DNA from: Bordetella parapertussis | GTDB lineage: Bacteria; Pseudomonadota; Gammaproteobacteria; Burkholderiales; Burkholderiaceae_C | Reading direction: 5' to 3' | Assembly (NCBI GenBank): GCA_945900695.1 | Contig: CAMDJU010000056.1 | Coordinates: 1 to 12,402, forward strand | Length of the DNA: 12,402 nucleotides | In this document: in pieces, positions 1 to 8,318 of the stretch | Layout of the letters: every line of letters starts with the position of its first letter | Numbering within the stretch: position 1 is the first letter of the stretch | Notes under the pieces: generated by a model | Databases searched by the model: none | The model's input: the letters and a program-made list of their open reading frames with translations, nothing else | Told to the model about the DNA's origin: nothing | Translations under genes and position numbers: made by a program

Positions 1-96
1 GCAGCCATGCCCGTGCGCGGCATGTTGAAACACTTTCGCGCAGAATTTGAACACCACATCACGCACAAGACCTGTATGGTCTCGGTGCCTGTTTAA
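1..96 (+). CDS. nuoF: NADH-quinone oxidoreductase subunit F, C-terminal end (partial)
   Basis: The first 31 codons of the window are open in frame 1 and end at a TAA (94-96). The peptide contains VRGMLKHFRAEFEHHI, which resembles the C-terminal helix of complex I subunit F (family pattern: P-V-x-G/S-F/M-hydrophobic-K/R-H-F-R/W-x-E-F-E). NuoF binds FMN and NADH and holds the N3 [4Fe-4S] cluster; all of those motifs lie upstream of the window. It is placed directly before nuoG, the usual operon order, with a 16-base gap. The identification rests on a short fragment plus position, but the context makes it strong. Confidence 0.88.
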   Translation, partial: AAMPVRGMLKHFRAEFEHHITHKTCMVSVPV

Positions 97-112
97 GGCT
101 TGAGCACACACC

Positions 113-2212
113 ATGGTTGAAATCGAACTCGATGGCAAAAAAGTGGAAGTGGCAGAGGGCAGCACGGTGATGCATGCCGCTGAAAAGGCGGGCACCTTTA
201 TCCCTCATTTTTGTTATCACAAGAAGCTGAGCATTGCCGCCAATTGCCGCATGTGTTTGGTCGAAGTGGAAAAAGCCCCCAAGCCCATGCCCGCTTGTGC
301 CACACCGGTGACCCAAGGCATGGTGGTGCGCACCCAGTCTGACAAAGCGGTGAAGGCCCAAAAATCGGTGATGGAGTTTTTACTCATCAACCACCCCTTG
401 GATTGCCCCATTTGCGACCAAGGTGGCGAATGCCAATTGCAAGACCTGGCCGTGGGCTATGGGGGCAGTGCCTCCCGCTATGAAGAAGAAAAGCGCGTGG
501 TGTTCCACAAAAACATTGGCCCGCTGGTCAGCATGGAAGAGATGAGCCGCTGCATCCACTGCACCCGCTGTGTCCGCTTTGGCCAAGAAGTCGCTGGTGT
601 GATGGAGTTGGGCATGTCCCATCGCGGTGAGCACTCCGAAATCGAAACCTTTGTCGGCGCCACGGTCGACTCCGAGTTGTCCGGCAACATGATTGACATT
701 TGTCCGGTTGGCGCCTTGACCAGCAAGCCTTTCCGGTACAACGCCCGCACTTGGGAGCTGAGCCGCCGCCGCTCGGTCAGCCCGCACGACGCCACGGGCG
801 CCAACTTGGTGGTGCAAGTCAAAAACAACCAGGTGATGCGGGTGGTGCCGTTTGAAAACGAATCCATCAACGAGTGCTGGATCGCAGACCGCGACCGCTT
901 CTCCTACGAGGCGCTCAACAGCCCCGATCGGCTGACACAGCCCATGCTCAAGCAAAACGGCCAGTGGTTGACGGTGGATTGGGCCACGGCCCTCGAATAT
1001 GTCGCCAATGGTTTGCGGCAAATCACCGCCGACCACGGACCCCAACAATGGGGCCTGTTGGCCAGCCCGCACAGCACGGCTGAGGAGTTGCATTTGGCCG
1101 CGCAGTTGGTGCGTGGCATGGGCAGTGAAAACATCGATACCCGCTTGCGCGCCTTGGACTTTCAGCATGACGGTGCGGTGCGTTGGCTGGGCACCTCGGT
1201 GGCCTCTTTGTCGGCGCTTCAGCGGGTGCTGCTGGTGGGCACCCATGTGCGCAAAGACCAGCCTTTGCTGGCCCAACGCATTCGCCAGGCCGCCCGCCGC
1301 GGTGGTCAGGTGATGCAAATCAACGAGCGCCTGCGTGACTGGGCGATGCCGATTCATCAATCGTGGATCACCGAGCCCGCACAGTGGCCACAAGCCTTGG
1401 CCGAGGTTGCAGCAGCCCTGGCCCAGATGCTGGGCATTGCTGCGCCGGTGGGTGTGGCCCAAATTTCTCCCCAGGCCGTGGCCATGGCACAAGCCTTGTT
1501 GGGCGGTGAGCGCAAAGCCATCTTGTTGGGTAATGCCGCTGCACACCACCCCAAGGCCTCTTCGTTGCTCGCTTTGGCCAATTGGATTGGTCAACACTGC
1601 CAAGCCACGGTGGGTTTTTTGGGCGAAGCCGCCAATACCGTGGGGGCGCAGTTGGTGAACGCGCGGCCACAGCAAGCCGGCTTGAACGCTGCCCAAATGC
1701 TGCAAGGTCAACTCCAGGCTTTGTTGCTGTTCAACACCGAACCTGCGTTTGACAGTTCTTTGTCGGATGTGACCCATTTGGCCAAAGTGCCGATGGTGGT
1801 CACCATGTCTGCCTTCAAGGCCAATATGGATATCAGCGATGTGCTGCTGCCCATTGCGCCCTTTACCGAGACCGCCGGTACATTTTTCAACACCGAAGGC
1901 GTGGCGCAAAGTTTCCATGCGGTCGTCAAGCCCTTGGGCGAAGCACGCCCGGGCTGGAAGGTCTTGCGCGTTCTCGGTCACATGCTCGGGCTACCCGGTT
2001 TTGAGATTGAAACTTTGGAGCAAGTGCGCCAACAGGCTTGGGGCCCTGACATTTCAGCTCGCTTGTCCAATCAGACGCAAGCCACGATCGATATCTCGCC
2101 CAGTGCCCAAATGCCTGTGACGGCTTCTATTTATCAGTTGGATGGTTTGGTGCGCCGCTCTGGGCCCTTGCAGCGCACCGCCGATGCCCGTGCCGAGGTG
2201 AGCCATGGTTGA
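113..2212 (+). CDS. nuoG: NADH-quinone oxidoreductase subunit G (iron-sulfur subunit, complex I)
   Basis: This 699-residue protein is the large Fe-S subunit of the NADH-oxidising arm and relays electrons from NuoF towards NuoI. An N-terminal [2Fe-2S] ferredoxin domain carries Cys34, Cys45, Cys48 and Cys62 (N1b). It is followed by the His94-x3-Cys98-x2-Cys101-x5-Cys107 motif, and by the second [4Fe-4S] site with Cys147, Cys150, Cys153 and Cys197. From about residue 205 to the end runs a degenerate molybdopterin-oxidoreductase-like domain, including the conserved stretch [14 protein letters not shown] (583-596). The four cysteines that bind cluster N7 in E. coli align with Ser223, Asp226, Ala230 and Ala258, so N7 is absent. 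The ATG start gives the expected ferredoxin N-terminus ([13 protein letters not shown]). Its Shine-Dalgarno match is weak (AAGG at 95-98, spacer 14). The last 8 bases overlap nuoH. Confidence 0.98.
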   Translation: MVEIELDGKKVEVAEGSTVMHAAEKAGTFIPHFCYHKKLSIAANCRMCLVEVEKAPKPMPACATPVTQGMVVRTQSDKAVKAQKSVMEFLLINHPLDCPICDQGGECQLQDLAVGYGGSASRYEEEKRVVFHKNIGPLVSMEEMSRCIHCTRCVRFGQEVAGVMELGMSHRGEHSEIETFVGATVDSELSGNMIDICPVGALTSKPFRYNARTWELSRRRSVSPHDATGANLVVQVKNNQVMRVVPFENESINECWIADRDRFSYEALNSPDRLTQPMLKQNGQWLTVDWATALEYVANGLRQITADHGPQQWGLLASPHSTAEELHLAAQLVRGMGSENIDTRLRALDFQHDGAVRWLGTSVASLSALQRVLLVGTHVRKDQPLLAQRIRQAARRGGQVMQINERLRDWAMPIHQSWITEPAQWPQALAEVAAALAQMLGIAAPVGVAQISPQAVAMAQALLGGERKAILLGNAAAHHPKASSLLALANWIGQHCQATVGFLGEAANTVGAQLVNARPQQAGLNAAQMLQGQLQALLLFNTEPAFDSSLSDVTHLAKVPMVVTMSAFKANMDISDVLLPIAPFTETAGTFFNTEGVAQSFHAVVKPLGEARPGWKVLRVLGHMLGLPGFEIETLEQVRQQAWGPDISARLSNQTQATIDISPSAQMPVTASIYQLDGLVRRSGPLQRTADARAEVSHG
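2195..2200 (+). promoter_or_regulatory. Ribosome binding site of nuoH inside the end of nuoG
   Basis: GAGGTG lies four bases before the nuoH ATG at 2205 and inside the last codons of nuoG. It supports the overlapping ATG as the real nuoH start and suggests that nuoH translation is coupled to that of nuoG. Confidence 0.6.
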
Positions 2213-3287
2213 TGCGTTTTTTTTCGCGGGGCAGGGCTTGTTCGCATTCCCGGCCTGGACTTCCGTGATGTGGCCCGTGCTGTGGACCTTGATCAAAATC
2301 GTGGCCGTGGTTCTGCCTTTGATGGGGTGTGTGGCCTACCTCACCCTGTGGGAGCGCAAAGCCATTGGCTTTACCCAGATCCGATTGGGCCCCAACCGAA
2401 CAGGTCCCTTGGGTTTGTTGCAGCCGATCGCCGACGCGCTCAAGTTGCTGACCAAAGAAATCATCTTGCCCACGGCGGCCAACAAGCCCTTGTTTTTGTT
2501 GGGCCCCATCATGACCATCATGCCGGCCTTGGCTGCATGGGCCGTGGTGCCCTTTGGCCCCGAAGTGGCCTTGGCCAACATCAATGCAGGGTTGTTGTTT
2601 TTAATGGCCATCACCTCTTTGGAGGTGTATGGGGTGATCATCGCGGGCTGGGGGTCGAACTCCAAATACGCTTTTCTGGGTGCCATGCGCGCCTCGGCCC
2701 AAATGGTGAGTTATGAAATTGCCATGGGCTTTTGCTTGGTGGTGGTGTTGATGGTTTCATCCAGCCTCAACATGAGCGACATCGTGATGGGCCAGGCCAA
2801 GGGCGAATTTGCCGAAATGGGACTGAACTTTTTGTCGTGGAATTGGCTGCCCCTGTTTCCGATTTTCATCATTTACTTCATCGCTGGTTTGGCCGAAACC
2901 AATCGCCACCCCTTTGACGTGGTAGAGGGCGAGTCTGAAATCGTCGCTGGCCACATGATCGAGTACTCTGGCATGTCGTTTGCCATGTTCTTCTTGGCTG
3001 AATACGCCAACATGCTCTTGGTGTCCATGCTCTCGGTGGTCATGTTCTTGGGCGGTTGGTTGCCGCCCATTGACAGCCCCTTGTTCAATGCCATCCCGGG
3101 TTGGATTTGGTTGGGTCTCAAGGTGTTCGTGGTGGTGACCATGTTCATTTGGGTGCGCGCCACGTTCCCTCGTTTCCGTTACGACCAAATCATGCGATTG
3201 GGTTGGAAGGTTTTCATCCCTGCCACCTTGGTGTGGTTGGTGGTGGTGGGCTTGTGGATGCAAAGCCCTTGGACCCTGTGGCCATGA
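2205..3287 (+). CDS. nuoH: NADH-quinone oxidoreductase subunit H (complex I, ND1-like)
   Basis: This 360-residue polytopic membrane protein, with roughly eight hydrophobic helices, forms the quinone-binding chamber at the junction of the peripheral and membrane arms. Both family signatures are visible. The first is [20 protein letters not shown] at 49-68, with the acidic/basic E50-R51-K52 and the QxRxGPN core. The second is [20 protein letters not shown] at 231-250, the acidic loop lining the quinone path. Length is usual for beta- and alphaproteobacterial NuoH. It starts 8 bases before the nuoG stop. The gene ends CCA TGA, and the ATG spanning that stop opens a seven-codon frame that runs into the nuoI start. 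Cotranscription within the nuo operon is clear. Confidence 0.98.
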   Translation: MVDAFFFAGQGLFAFPAWTSVMWPVLWTLIKIVAVVLPLMGCVAYLTLWERKAIGFTQIRLGPNRTGPLGLLQPIADALKLLTKEIILPTAANKPLFLLGPIMTIMPALAAWAVVPFGPEVALANINAGLLFLMAITSLEVYGVIIAGWGSNSKYAFLGAMRASAQMVSYEIAMGFCLVVVLMVSSSLNMSDIVMGQAKGEFAEMGLNFLSWNWLPLFPIFIIYFIAGLAETNRHPFDVVEGESEIVAGHMIEYSGMSFAMFFLAEYANMLLVSMLSVVMFLGGWLPPIDSPLFNAIPGWIWLGLKVFVVVTMFIWVRATFPRFRYDQIMRLGWKVFIPATLVWLVVVGLWMQSPWTLWP

Positions 3288-3307
3288 TGCGGAGAAACCC
3301 ACGATGA
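3284..3307 (+). other. Candidate coupling mini-ORF between nuoH and nuoI (7 codons)
   Basis: An ATG sharing bases with the nuoH stop (ATGA, 3284-3287) opens a frame encoding MMRRNPR. Its TGA (3305-3307) overlaps the nuoI ATG (3304-3306), again as ATGA. The nuoI Shine-Dalgarno sequence GGAG (3291-3294) lies inside it. Ribosomes ending nuoH could re-initiate here and be delivered to nuoI. No dedicated ribosome binding site precedes it, so it may be fortuitous. Confidence 0.2.
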
Positions 3308-3816
3308 CCAGTTTGGCAACCCGTTCCCCTTTTTCTTGGCGCGACTTCATTCGCAGCTTCATGCTGCTGGAGTTGTTCAAGGGCATGGCCCTCACCGGCA
3401 AATACATGTTCGCCCGCAAGATCACGGTGCAGTTCCCTGAGGAAAAAACGCCGGCGAGTCCGCGTTTTCGGGGCTTGCATGCGCTGCGCCGTTATGAGAA
3501 CGGTGAGGAGCGCTGCATCGCTTGCAAATTGTGTGAGGCGGTGTGCCCGGCCATGGCCATCACCATCGAATCGGACGTGCGCGATGACGGTTCGCGCCGC
3601 ACCACCCGTTACGACATCGATCTGACCAAATGTATTTTTTGTGGTTTTTGCGAAGAGAGCTGCCCCGTGGATTCGATTGTGGAGACCCACATATTCGAAT
3701 ACCACGGCGAAAAGCGCGGCGACTTGTATTTCACCAAAGACATGCTGCTCGCTGTCGGTGACCGATACGAGCGCGAAATTGCCGAGCACAAAGCGGCTGA
3801 CGCCAAATACCGTTGA
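3304..3816 (+). CDS. nuoI: NADH-quinone oxidoreductase subunit I (two [4Fe-4S] clusters)
   Basis: This 170-residue peripheral-arm subunit carries clusters N6a and N6b and passes electrons towards the final cluster and quinone. Two ferredoxin-type CxxCxxCxxxCP motifs are intact: Cys71, Cys74, Cys77, Cys81 ([12 protein letters not shown]) and Cys110, Cys113, Cys116, Cys120 ([12 protein letters not shown]). Because of the usual ligand crossover, the fourth cysteine of each motif should serve the other cluster. The N-terminal amphipathic region ([20 protein letters not shown]) is the part that lies on the membrane in this family. The start is supported by GGAG at 3291-3294, nine bases upstream. 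The length is slightly above that of typical 160-165 residue homologues, with the extra residues at the N-terminus. The stop abuts the nuoJ start region. Confidence 0.98.
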   Translation: MTSLATRSPFSWRDFIRSFMLLELFKGMALTGKYMFARKITVQFPEEKTPASPRFRGLHALRRYENGEERCIACKLCEAVCPAMAITIESDVRDDGSRRTTRYDIDLTKCIFCGFCEESCPVDSIVETHIFEYHGEKRGDLYFTKDMLLAVGDRYEREIAEHKAADAKYR

Positions 3817-3821
3817 ACGCC

Positions 3822-4463
3822 ATGGACACCACTTCCGCTTTGTTTTACCTGTTTTCCGCGGTCATGCTGTTCGCGGCATTTCGCGTCATCACGGCCAGCA
3901 ACACGGTGCATGCTGCCCTGTATTTGGTGTTGGCCTTTTTCCAAGCCTCTGGCCTGTGGATGTTGCTCAAGGCCGAGTTCTTGTCCATCACCTTGGTACT
4001 GGTCTATGTGGGTGCCGTGATGGTGTTGTTTTTGTTTGTGGTGATGATGCTCGATGTCAACATCGAGAGTCTGCGCAAAGGCTTTTGGCGCCACTTTCCG
4101 GTGGCGGCCACCATGGGCGCGTTGATCGCATTGGAATTGGCAGCTGTGCTCATGGGGGGCTTTCGCTCTACCCAGCCGATTGCTGCTTTTGCCAACAGCG
4201 CCGCCGACCCCTTGGCCCAAGTGTCGAACACCAAAGAGTTGGGCATTTTGATTTACACCCAATACCTCTACCCCTTGGAAGTGGCAGCCGTCATCTTGTT
4301 GGTGGCCATCATTGCGGCCATTGCCTTGACCCTGCGCTCGCGCAAAGACAGCAAGTACCAAGACCCCAGTGAGCAAGTTCGCGTCAAGGCATCCGACCGC
4401 GTGCAGCTGGTCAAGATGGAGCCGGTGCGTCCTGCACCCCCCAAAACCCAGGAGCAGCCATGA
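3822..4463 (+). CDS. nuoJ: NADH-quinone oxidoreductase subunit J (complex I membrane subunit, ND6-like)
   Basis: This 213-residue membrane protein has about five hydrophobic helices and sits next to NuoH, NuoA and NuoK. The most conserved segment, [14 protein letters not shown] (62-75), is the third helix that takes part in coupling. After the last helix (about 153-171) a charged, proline-rich tail of some 40 residues follows (RSRKDSKYQ to the end), probably in the cytoplasm. I chose the ATG at 3822 because [11 protein letters not shown] matches the usual start of the family. An in-frame TTG at 3813 overlaps the nuoI stop as TTGA and would add three residues (M-N-A). Neither start has a convincing Shine-Dalgarno sequence, so translation may depend on coupling to nuoI. 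The last four bases overlap nuoK as ATGA. Confidence 0.95.
   Translation: MDTTSALFYLFSAVMLFAAFRVITASNTVHAALYLVLAFFQASGLWMLLKAEFLSITLVLVYVGAVMVLFLFVVMMLDVNIESLRKGFWRHFPVAATMGALIALELAAVLMGGFRSTQPIAAFANSAADPLAQVSNTKELGILIYTQYLYPLEVAAVILLVAIIAAIALTLRSRKDSKYQDPSEQVRVKASDRVQLVKMEPVRPAPPKTQEQP
4450..4463 (+). promoter_or_regulatory. nuoK ribosome binding site and nuoJ/nuoK ATGA overlap
   Basis: AGGAG (4450-4454) stands five bases before the nuoK ATG (4460), which shares ATGA with the nuoJ stop. This is the standard arrangement for coupled translation. It is the best Shine-Dalgarno match among the start/stop overlaps in this window. Confidence 0.7.
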
Positions 4464-4768
4464 GTTTGACGCTGGGTCACATGTTGACTGTGGGGGCCGT
4501 TCTGTTTGCTTTGTCGGTCACAGGCATCTTTTTGAACCGGAAAAACCTGATCGTCTTGCTGATGGCCATTGAGCTGATGCTGCTGGCGGTCAACCTCAAC
4601 TTCGTGGCCTTTTCCTATTTTCTGGGTGATTTGCACGGTCAGGTGTTTGTCTTCTTCATCCTCACCGTGGCCGCCGCTGAATCCGCCATTGGCTTGGCCA
4701 TTTTGGTCTTGTTGTTCCGCAACAAAACCAGTATCCATGTGGAAGAACTCGACAACCTCAAGGGCTGA
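4460..4768 (+). CDS. nuoK: NADH-quinone oxidoreductase subunit K (complex I membrane subunit, ND4L-like)
   Basis: This is a 102-residue, three-helix membrane subunit, the usual family length. It is distantly related to part of the Mrp antiporter and lies between NuoJ and NuoN. The two membrane-buried glutamates required for proton transfer in E. coli (Glu36 and Glu72) correspond to Glu38 (in [13 protein letters not shown]) and Glu74 (in [12 protein letters not shown]). The start overlaps the nuoJ stop by four bases and has a good AGGAG. A 21-base gap separates it from nuoL. There is nothing unusual in the protein. Confidence 0.98.
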   Translation: MSLTLGHMLTVGAVLFALSVTGIFLNRKNLIVLLMAIELMLLAVNLNFVAFSYFLGDLHGQVFVFFILTVAAAESAIGLAILVLLFRNKTSIHVEELDNLKG

Positions 4769-4789
4769 CAGCACGGGCCAACCAACAAC

Positions 4790-6808
4790 ATGAATAGCAC
4801 CTTGAACGCCACCCAACTTTTGATGGTTCCTTTGGCCCCACTGCTGGGCTCGGCCCTGGCCGGTATTTTGGGAACCGCTTTGGGTGGGCGGCGCATTGGA
4901 CGCGGCGTCAGCCACAGCGTGACCATTTTGGGCGTGTTCATCTCCTTGGTGATATCGGCGATGACCTTGTACAGCGTGGCTGTGGAAGGTGCGCGGTTCA
5001 ATGAAACCCTCTACACCTGGATGGTGGTGGACGGCTTCAAAATGGAAGTCGGCTTTTTGGTCGACGGCCTGACCGCCATGATGATGTGCGTCGTGACCTT
5101 TGTGTCCTTGATGGTTCACATCTACACCATTGGTTACATGCATGAAGACGAAGGCTATAACCGCTTTTTTGCCTACATCTCCTTGTTCACCTTTTCCATG
5201 TTGATGCTGGTGATGAGCAACAACATGTTGCAATTGTTTTTTGGTTGGGAGGCTGTTGGCTTGGTCTCTTATTTGCTGATTGGTTTTTGGTTCAACAAAC
5301 CTTCGGCGGTTTTTGCCAACATGAAAGCCTTCTTGGTCAACCGGGTCGGGGACTTTGGTTTCATCCTGGGCATTGGCTTGCTGGCGGCGTACACCGGCAC
5401 CCTCAACTATGCCGAGGCTTTTGCCCAAGCCCCTGCGTTGGCCAACCTCACCTTTCCCGGCACATCTTGGATGTTGGTGACCGTCATCTGCATCGGATTG
5501 TTTGTGGGGGCCATGGGCAAATCGGCGCAATTCCCTTTGCATGTTTGGTTGCCCGATTCCATGGAGGGCCCCACACCGATCTCCGCCTTGATCCATGCCG
5601 CGACCATGGTCACTGCAGGCATTTTCATGGTGGCTCGGATGTCGCCGTTCTTTGAGTTGTCCGACACCGCCCTCAGTGTGGTGCTGATCATTGGGGCCAT
5701 TACCGCCTTGTTCATGGGCTTTTTGGGCATCATTCAAAACGACATCAAACGCGTGGTGGCGTATTCCACTTTGTCGCAACTGGGTTATATGACCGTGGCC
5801 CTGGGTGCATCGGCTTATTCTGTGGCCGTGTTTCACCTGATGACCCATGCCTTTTTCAAAGCCTTGCTGTTTTTGGCGGCAGGTTCGGTGATCATGGGCT
5901 TGCACCACAACCAAGACATCCGTTGGATGGGTGGCGTGCGCAAATACATGCCCATCACTTGGATCACCGCCTTGTTGGGCTCCTTGGCTTTGATCGGCAC
6001 CCCATTGTTTTCAGGGTTTTATTCCAAAGACAGCATCATCGAAGCGGTTGCAGAGAGCCATTTGCCTGGCGCTGGATTTGCCCACTTTGCGGTGCTGGCC
6101 GGCGTGTTTGTCACGGCTTTTTATTCGTTTCGCATGTACTTTTTGGTCTTTCATGGCCCCGAGCGTTACCACCTCAACCCAGATATCCATCACCACGATG
6201 GCCACCATGCGCACGATTCATCAGCGTCGCCCCATGAGTCGGCGTGGGTGGTCACCTTGCCCTTGGTGTTGCTGGCCATTCCTTCGGTGCTGATTGGCTT
6301 TTTCACCATCGACCCTTTGTTGTTTGGTGGCTTTTTTGCAGACGCCATCGCGGTCAATGGCGACAAGCACCACGCGATGCACGAGTTGGCCCAGGCATTC
6401 CACGGCCCGCTGGCCATGGCCAGCCATGCCTTGGGCACCGCCCCCTTTTGGTTGGCGGTGGCTGGTGTGGCTTTGGCCTATGTGCTGTACATGGTCAAAA
6501 CGGGGTGGCCTGCAGCGATTCAAAAAGTGCTGCAACCGCTGCACACCTTGCTGGACCACAAATACTACTTGGATGCGTTCAACGAACAGGTGCTGGCACG
6601 TGGCGCACGTTGGATTGGGACGGGCTTTTGGCGCTGGGGTGATCAAGCCTTGATCGATGGGGCCGTGGTCAATGGTTCATGGCGCTGGGTCAACCGTGTG
6701 TCGGTTTGGGTGCGCAAGGGCCAAACGGGTTACCTCTACCACTATGCACTGGCCATGATCATGGGGGTGTTCTTGTTGATGACTTGGTTTGTGTGGTTGC
6801 AACCATGA
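4790..6808 (+). CDS. nuoL: NADH-quinone oxidoreductase subunit L (antiporter-like, ND5-like)
   Basis: This 672-residue subunit is the distal Mrp-antiporter-like proton channel of the membrane arm, with the long C-terminal lateral helix region. Key residues are present: Glu154 in FFGWEAVGLVSYLLIGFW, Lys244 in AMGKSAQFPLHVWLPDSMEG, the HAATMVTAG helix (269-277), and Lys412 in FSGFYSKDSI; these correspond to E. coli Glu144, Lys229 and Lys399. The antiporter core covers roughly residues 80-450. Two histidine clusters in connecting loops are notable (His460-481 and His526-537). The C-terminal part (about 560-672) ends in a final hydrophobic helix and WLQP. The ATG at 4790 gives a typical N-terminus, but no clear Shine-Dalgarno sequence is seen in the 21-base gap after nuoK. 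The gene ends CCA TGA. Confidence 0.98.
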   Translation: MNSTLNATQLLMVPLAPLLGSALAGILGTALGGRRIGRGVSHSVTILGVFISLVISAMTLYSVAVEGARFNETLYTWMVVDGFKMEVGFLVDGLTAMMMCVVTFVSLMVHIYTIGYMHEDEGYNRFFAYISLFTFSMLMLVMSNNMLQLFFGWEAVGLVSYLLIGFWFNKPSAVFANMKAFLVNRVGDFGFILGIGLLAAYTGTLNYAEAFAQAPALANLTFPGTSWMLVTVICIGLFVGAMGKSAQFPLHVWLPDSMEGPTPISALIHAATMVTAGIFMVARMSPFFELSDTALSVVLIIGAITALFMGFLGIIQNDIKRVVAYSTLSQLGYMTVALGASAYSVAVFHLMTHAFFKALLFLAAGSVIMGLHHNQDIRWMGGVRKYMPITWITALLGSLALIGTPLFSGFYSKDSIIEAVAESHLPGAGFAHFAVLAGVFVTAFYSFRMYFLVFHGPERYHLNPDIHHHDGHHAHDSSASPHESAWVVTLPLVLLAIPSVLIGFFTIDPLLFGGFFADAIAVNGDKHHAMHELAQAFHGPLAMASHALGTAPFWLAVAGVALAYVLYMVKTGWPAAIQKVLQPLHTLLDHKYYLDAFNEQVLARGARWIGTGFWRWGDQALIDGAVVNGSWRWVNRVSVWVRKGQTGYLYHYALAMIMGVFLLMTWFVWLQP

Positions 6809-6855
6809 GCCACAGCCCGATGACCACGAAAAGAGAAAACACATGGGTTTGCTGA
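6805..6855 (+). other. Candidate coupling mini-ORF between nuoL and nuoM (16 codons)
   Basis: An ATG overlapping the nuoL stop as ATGA (6805-6808) opens an out-of-frame reading frame (MSHSPMTTKRENTWVC). It ends at 6855, so it overlaps the start of nuoM (6843) by 13 bases. No Shine-Dalgarno sequence precedes it. It could carry re-initiating ribosomes to the nuoM start, or it may be an accident of the CCATGA gene end. Confidence 0.15.
6828..6835 (+). promoter_or_regulatory. Weak ribosome binding site deciding the nuoM start
   Basis: The purine-rich stretch GAAAAGAG ends seven bases before the ATG at 6843. The match to the Shine-Dalgarno core is weak, but it is the only candidate. It favours this ATG over the in-frame GTG at 6789, which lies inside nuoL and would add 18 hydrophilic residues absent from the family. 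Confidence 0.4.
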
Positions 6856-8318
6856 GCCTGTCCATTTGGACGCCAATTGTTTTTGGAGGCCTGTTGCTCG
6901 CCTTTGGGCGGGATGAACATGCCAAGGCGGTGCGCTGGTTGGCATTGATGGGCGCGCTGATCAGCTTTTTGGTCACCTTGCCACTGTATGCCGGCTTTCA
7001 ACTGGATACCGCAGCCTTGCAATGGGTCGAAAAGTCGCTGTGGATTGAGCGCTTCCAGGTCCATTACCACTTGGGCGTGGACGGCATCTCCTTGTGGTTT
7101 GTGTTGCTCACCGCATTCATCACCCCTGTGGTGGTGTTGGCCGGCTGGGAGGTCATCACTGAGCGTGTGAATCAATACATGGGGGCCTTCTTGATCCTCA
7201 GCGGCTTGCTGGTGGGGGTTTTTACCGCGCAAGACGCCATGCTGTTTTATGTGTTCTTTGAAGCCACCTTGATCCCGATGTACCTCATCATTGGCATTTG
7301 GGGTGGCCCAAACAAAATCTACGCCGCCTTTAAATTTTTCCTCTACACCTTGCTGGGCTCTTTGCTGATGCTGGTGGCGTTGATTTATCTTTATACCCAG
7401 TCGGGTGGCAGCTTCGATCTGGCCGTTTGGTACCAACTGCCCTTGGGCAGCCAGGCCCAGACCTTGTTGTTCTTTGCGTTCTTTGCTGCCTTTGCCGTCA
7501 AAGTGCCCATGTGGCCTGTCCACACCTGGTTGCCCGATGTGCACGTGGAAGCGCCCACCGGCGGGTCGGCTGTGCTGGCGGCCATCATGCTGAAACTGGG
7601 TGCCTATGGCTTTTTGCGCTTTTCCTTGCCCATCTTGCCCGACGCCTCCCGCGAGTGGGCCTGGTTGATCATTGGCTTGTCGCTGGTGGCGGTGATTTAT
7701 GTGGGCTTGGTGGCCTTGGTGCAAGAGGACATGAAAAAACTCGTGGCCTATTCATCGGTGGCCCACATGGGTTTTGTCAGCCTGGGCTTTTTCATCTTTA
7801 CCCCCATGGGCGTGAGTGGCGCTTTGGTGCAAATGATTGCGCACGGCTTTGTGTCAGCCGCCATGTTCTTGTGCATCGGTGTTTTGTACGACCGCATGCA
7901 TTCGCGCTTGATTGCCAGTTATGGCGGGGTGGTCAACACCATGCCGCGCTTTGCCGCATTCGCGCTGTTCTTCGCCATGGCCAACTGTGGTTTGCCTGGA
8001 ACCGCGGGCTTTGTGGGCGAATGGATGGTTATTTTGGCCGCCATCAAATTCAACTTCTGGGTGGGTTTGGCCGCTGCCACCGCCCTGATCTTTGGGGCTG
8101 CCTACACCTTGTGGATGGTCAAGCGTGTGTACCTGGGTCCGGTGGCCAACGACGATGTGCGTGATCTCCAAGACATCAATGGCCGCGAATACCTGGTGCT
8201 GGCCATTTTGGCCCTGGCTGTGTTGGCCATGGGTTTGTACCCCAAGCCTTTCACCGATGTGATGGACGTCTCTGTGGTCAGCCTGTTGAAACATGTGGCC
8301 CAGACCAAGTTGCCATGA
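6843..8318 (+). CDS. nuoM: NADH-quinone oxidoreductase subunit M (antiporter-like, ND4-like)
   Basis: This 491-residue, about 14-helix proton-translocating subunit lies between NuoL and NuoN in the membrane arm. Channel residues are intact: Glu140 (FFEATLIPMYLIIGIWGG), Lys220 (AFAVKVPMWPVHTWLPDVH), Lys251 (AAIMLKLGAYGFLRF) and Glu393 (TAGFVGEWMVI). These match E. coli Glu144, Lys234, Lys265 and Glu407. I chose the start at 6843 because MGLLSLSIWTPI is the usual beginning of the family, with the first membrane helix immediately following. The gene lies 34 bases after nuoL and 21 bases before nuoN, and ends CCA TGA. Length and sequence are ordinary. Confidence 0.98.
   Translation: MGLLSLSIWTPIVFGGLLLAFGRDEHAKAVRWLALMGALISFLVTLPLYAGFQLDTAALQWVEKSLWIERFQVHYHLGVDGISLWFVLLTAFITPVVVLAGWEVITERVNQYMGAFLILSGLLVGVFTAQDAMLFYVFFEATLIPMYLIIGIWGGPNKIYAAFKFFLYTLLGSLLMLVALIYLYTQSGGSFDLAVWYQLPLGSQAQTLLFFAFFAAFAVKVPMWPVHTWLPDVHVEAPTGGSAVLAAIMLKLGAYGFLRFSLPILPDASREWAWLIIGLSLVAVIYVGLVALVQEDMKKLVAYSSVAHMGFVSLGFFIFTPMGVSGALVQMIAHGFVSAAMFLCIGVLYDRMHSRLIASYGGVVNTMPRFAAFALFFAMANCGLPGTAGFVGEWMVILAAIKFNFWVGLAAATALIFGAAYTLWMVKRVYLGPVANDDVRDLQDINGREYLVLAILALAVLAMGLYPKPFTDVMDVSVVSLLKHVAQTKLP

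Noticed and set aside
380..1981. Long open antisense frame (533 codons, minus strand) within nuoG
   Set aside because: Its product is dominated by His, Gln, Gly and Arg with no recognisable domain. This is what the complement of GC-rich, TTG-rich coding DNA gives. nuoG on the other strand is certain.
4268..5914. Long open antisense frame (548 codons, minus strand) across nuoJ, nuoK and nuoL
   Set aside because: It crosses three certain genes, has a His/Gln/Gly-rich shadow composition and no hydrophobic core or motif. It is the complement of leucine TTG and alanine GCC codons.
6789..6842. GTG at 6789 as nuoM start
   Set aside because: It would lie inside nuoL and add 18 polar residues not found in the family. 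The ATG at 6843 begins directly at the first membrane helix.
6759..7724. Antisense frame of 321 codons opposite nuoM
   Set aside because: Same shadow composition, no domain, and no ribosome binding site in a sensible place.
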